Assembly: GCA_947174725.1 (NCBI GenBank)
Contig: CAMWKA010000076.1
Span: forward strand, 1-7,542
Reading direction: 5' to 3'
Source of the DNA: an uncultured Lachnospiraceae bacterium
GTDB taxonomy: Bacteria; Bacillota; Clostridia; Lachnospirales; Lachnospiraceae
DNA: 7,542 nucleotides
Shown here one piece after another: positions 6,299-7,542 of this stretch (the stretch's first letter is position 1; each line of letters opens with the position of its first letter). Under the pieces are notes generated by a model, which searched no databases, had not been told where the DNA came from, and saw only the letters and a list, made by a program, of their open reading frames with translations. The translations under genes were made by a program, and so were the position numbers.

Positions 6299-7416
6299 TG
6301 GAATATTATTTTTTCACAGAGAAGATGAGCGTAGGGTATCAGAAGCGTCCCCTGATAGAGAATATAGAGATCCGTCTGGAAAAAGGTCAGATCTTAACGC
6401 TGATTGGACCAAACGGCGCTGGAAAAACAACTGTCCTGAAAAGCATTGCAAGACAGATCGCCTTGACCGGAGGCGTTGTTTATCTGGATCAGCATAATGC
6501 AGCGAATCTATCCGGAGCAGAATTTTCACAGAAAATGGCGGTAGTGCTGACAGAAAGGATGCATACGGAAATGATGACCTGTGAGGATGTGGCGGCTACG
6601 GGACGTTATCCATATACGGGGCACTTTGGCATCTTGACAGAAGATGACCGCAGGGTGGTCAGAGACGCCATGGAGTTAGTTCATGTAACAGATATTAAGG
6701 ACCAGGATTTTACCCGCATCAGCGACGGACAAAGACAGCGTGTCATGCTTGCCCGTGCCATCTGTCAGGAACCGGAGATCATCGTTCTTGATGAACCCAC
6801 TTCTTTTTTGGATGTGAAATATAAGTTAGAATTTTTATCAATCCTTCAGAAAATGAGGAAGGAAAGGGGATTGACCGTGATTATGTCCCTTCATGAACTG
6901 GAACTGGCAGAAAGGGTTTCGGATAAAATACTGTGTATCAACGGGAAGTATGTTGACCGGTTTGGCAGTCCTGAGGAGATCTTTGAAGACGGATATATCT
7001 CCAAGCTGTTTCGGATATCATCAGGCAGTTATAACGAAAAAAACTGCAATATGGAACTGGATGCGGTGAAAGGAAATGCGGAAGTTTTTGTCATAGCGGG
7101 CGGGGGAACCGGTAGAAATGTGTACCGGAGACTACAGCGTCAGGGAATAGCGTTCGATGCGGGGATTCTGTTTTGTAACGATCTTGACTATCCCGTGGCA
7201 AAAGCGCTGGCCTCCTGTTGTGTGGAAGCAGAAAGCTTTGAACCGATTACAGATACGTTGTTAGAGACTGCAAAAAAAAGAGTGGATATTTGCAGGAAAG
7301 TGATCTGCTGTAAAGAATCCTTTGGCACATTGGAATCTGCCAACAGGGAATTGCTTGAATATGCAAAAAAGGAAAACAAAGAAATTGAAATCATATTACC
7401 AAAAAGGTTTGGATGA
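6298..7416 (+). CDS. ABC importer ATPase (BtuD/FecE type) with a C-terminal extension
   Basis: A 372-residue protein, about 110 longer than usual for this family. Residues 1-250 are a complete nucleotide-binding domain: Walker A GPNGAGKTT (37-45), signature ISDGQ (141-145), Walker B IIVLDEPT (161-168) with the D-loop SFLD, and switch His199 in MSLHELELAE. Two details differ from the textbook form. The Q-loop position reads VVLTER (82-87), with no glutamine, and the signature has Asp in place of the first Gly. All other ATPase residues are intact, so activity is expected. Residues about 262-372 form an added alpha/beta domain starting VFVIAGGGTGRNVYRRLQRQ, with a glycine-rich loop, then FDAGILFCNDLDYPVAKALA and a Cys-Cys pair (VICCKE). 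I recall similar tails on related clostridial ATPases but know no function; a regulatory or ligand-sensing role is possible. It overlaps the permease gene by one base and is 3 nt from cobQ. Confidence 0.94.
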   Translation: MEYYFFTEKMSVGYQKRPLIENIEIRLEKGQILTLIGPNGAGKTTVLKSIARQIALTGGVVYLDQHNAANLSGAEFSQKMAVVLTERMHTEMMTCEDVAATGRYPYTGHFGILTEDDRRVVRDAMELVHVTDIKDQDFTRISDGQRQRVMLARAICQEPEIIVLDEPTSFLDVKYKLEFLSILQKMRKERGLTVIMSLHELELAERVSDKILCINGKYVDRFGSPEEIFEDGYISKLFRISSGSYNEKNCNMELDAVKGNAEVFVIAGGGTGRNVYRRLQRQGIAFDAGILFCNDLDYPVAKALASCCVEAESFEPITDTLLETAKKRVDICRKVICCKESFGTLESANRELLEYAKKENKEIEIILPKRFG

Positions 7417-7419
7417 CAT

Positions 7420-7542
7420 ATGGCAAAAGTAATCATGATACAGGGAACGATGTCCGGTGCCGGAAAGAGTATTCTGACGGCTGGATTGTGCAGAATCTTC
7501 AGACAGGATGGGTATCGTACGGCACCGTTTAAATCACAGAAT
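7420..7542 (+). CDS. cobQ: Cobyric acid synthase, N-terminal 41 codons (3' end outside window)
   Basis: The frame from ATG 7420 runs to the window end and reads [20 protein letters not shown], then [21 protein letters not shown]. This is the characteristic N-terminus of CobQ/CbiP: a beta strand, the P-loop-like GTMSGAGKS (residues 9-17), and the conserved APFKSQN. The enzyme amidates four side-chain carboxylates of adenosylcobyrinic acid a,c-diamide using glutamine and ATP, giving cobyric acid in the cytoplasm. About 450 further residues, including the glutaminase domain, should follow. The gene is 3 nt after the ATPase stop codon and so probably shares the riboswitch-controlled transcript. 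This ties the chelatase and importer to corrinoid metabolism. No strong ribosome binding site is seen (AAGG at 7404-7407 is distant), so translation may be coupled to the gene before it. Confidence 0.93.
   Translation, partial: MAKVIMIQGTMSGAGKSILTAGLCRIFRQDGYRTAPFKSQN

Noticed and set aside
1..7542. CRISPR arrays, tRNA or rRNA genes, insertion sequences
   Set aside because: No regularly spaced repeats, cloverleaf-like sequence, rRNA core or transposase-like product was seen on either strand.

Overview
The window looks like chromosomal DNA of an anaerobic Clostridia-type Firmicute, most probably Lachnospiraceae. The signs are moderate GC content, strong purine-rich ribosome binding sites, lipoprotein signal peptides, a DUF6033-like Lys/Ala/Glu-rich protein, and a cobalamin-riboswitch operon of the kind found in gut clostridia. 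This placement is inferred from gene style, not from a marker gene. All recognised genes are on the + strand.

Left part (1-1610): the 3' end of an uncharacterised charged-tail protein is followed by an EamA/DMT-type membrane exporter gene. The exporter has its own promoter, and a 19-nt imperfect inverted repeat surrounds the -10 box and looks like an operator.

Centre (1607-2071): a good sigma-A promoter (TTGAAC, 17 nt, extended -10 TAGAAT) reads into a complete adenosylcobalamin-type cobalamin riboswitch (about 1654-1827). An intrinsic terminator follows at 1932-1968. I can also trace a possible antiterminator pairing that competes with the terminator. About 100 nt of leader lies between the terminator and the first gene.

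Right part (2072 to the end): a tightly packed operon under riboswitch control. Its order is a lipoprotein-anchored CbiK-type cobaltochelatase; a second lipoprotein with two NEAT-like beta domains; a BtuF/FecB-type substrate-binding lipoprotein; a BtuC/FecCD-type permease; an ATPase with an unusual ~110-residue C-terminal extension; and the first 41 codons of cobyric acid synthase (cobQ/cbiP). Three successive genes encode predicted surface lipoproteins feeding one ABC importer, and the run leads into a cytoplasmic corrinoid biosynthesis gene.

Working model (inference): when cobalamin is low the riboswitch lets transcription through. The cell then displays a tetrapyrrole- or metal-handling apparatus on its surface (a chelatase plus a possible tetrapyrrole binder), imports a corrinoid, tetrapyrrole or metal complex through the ABC transporter, and completes the cofactor with CobQ and probably further genes beyond the window. 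The odd point is the chelatase: CbiK normally works in the cytoplasm on sirohydrochlorin, but this one carries an export signal.
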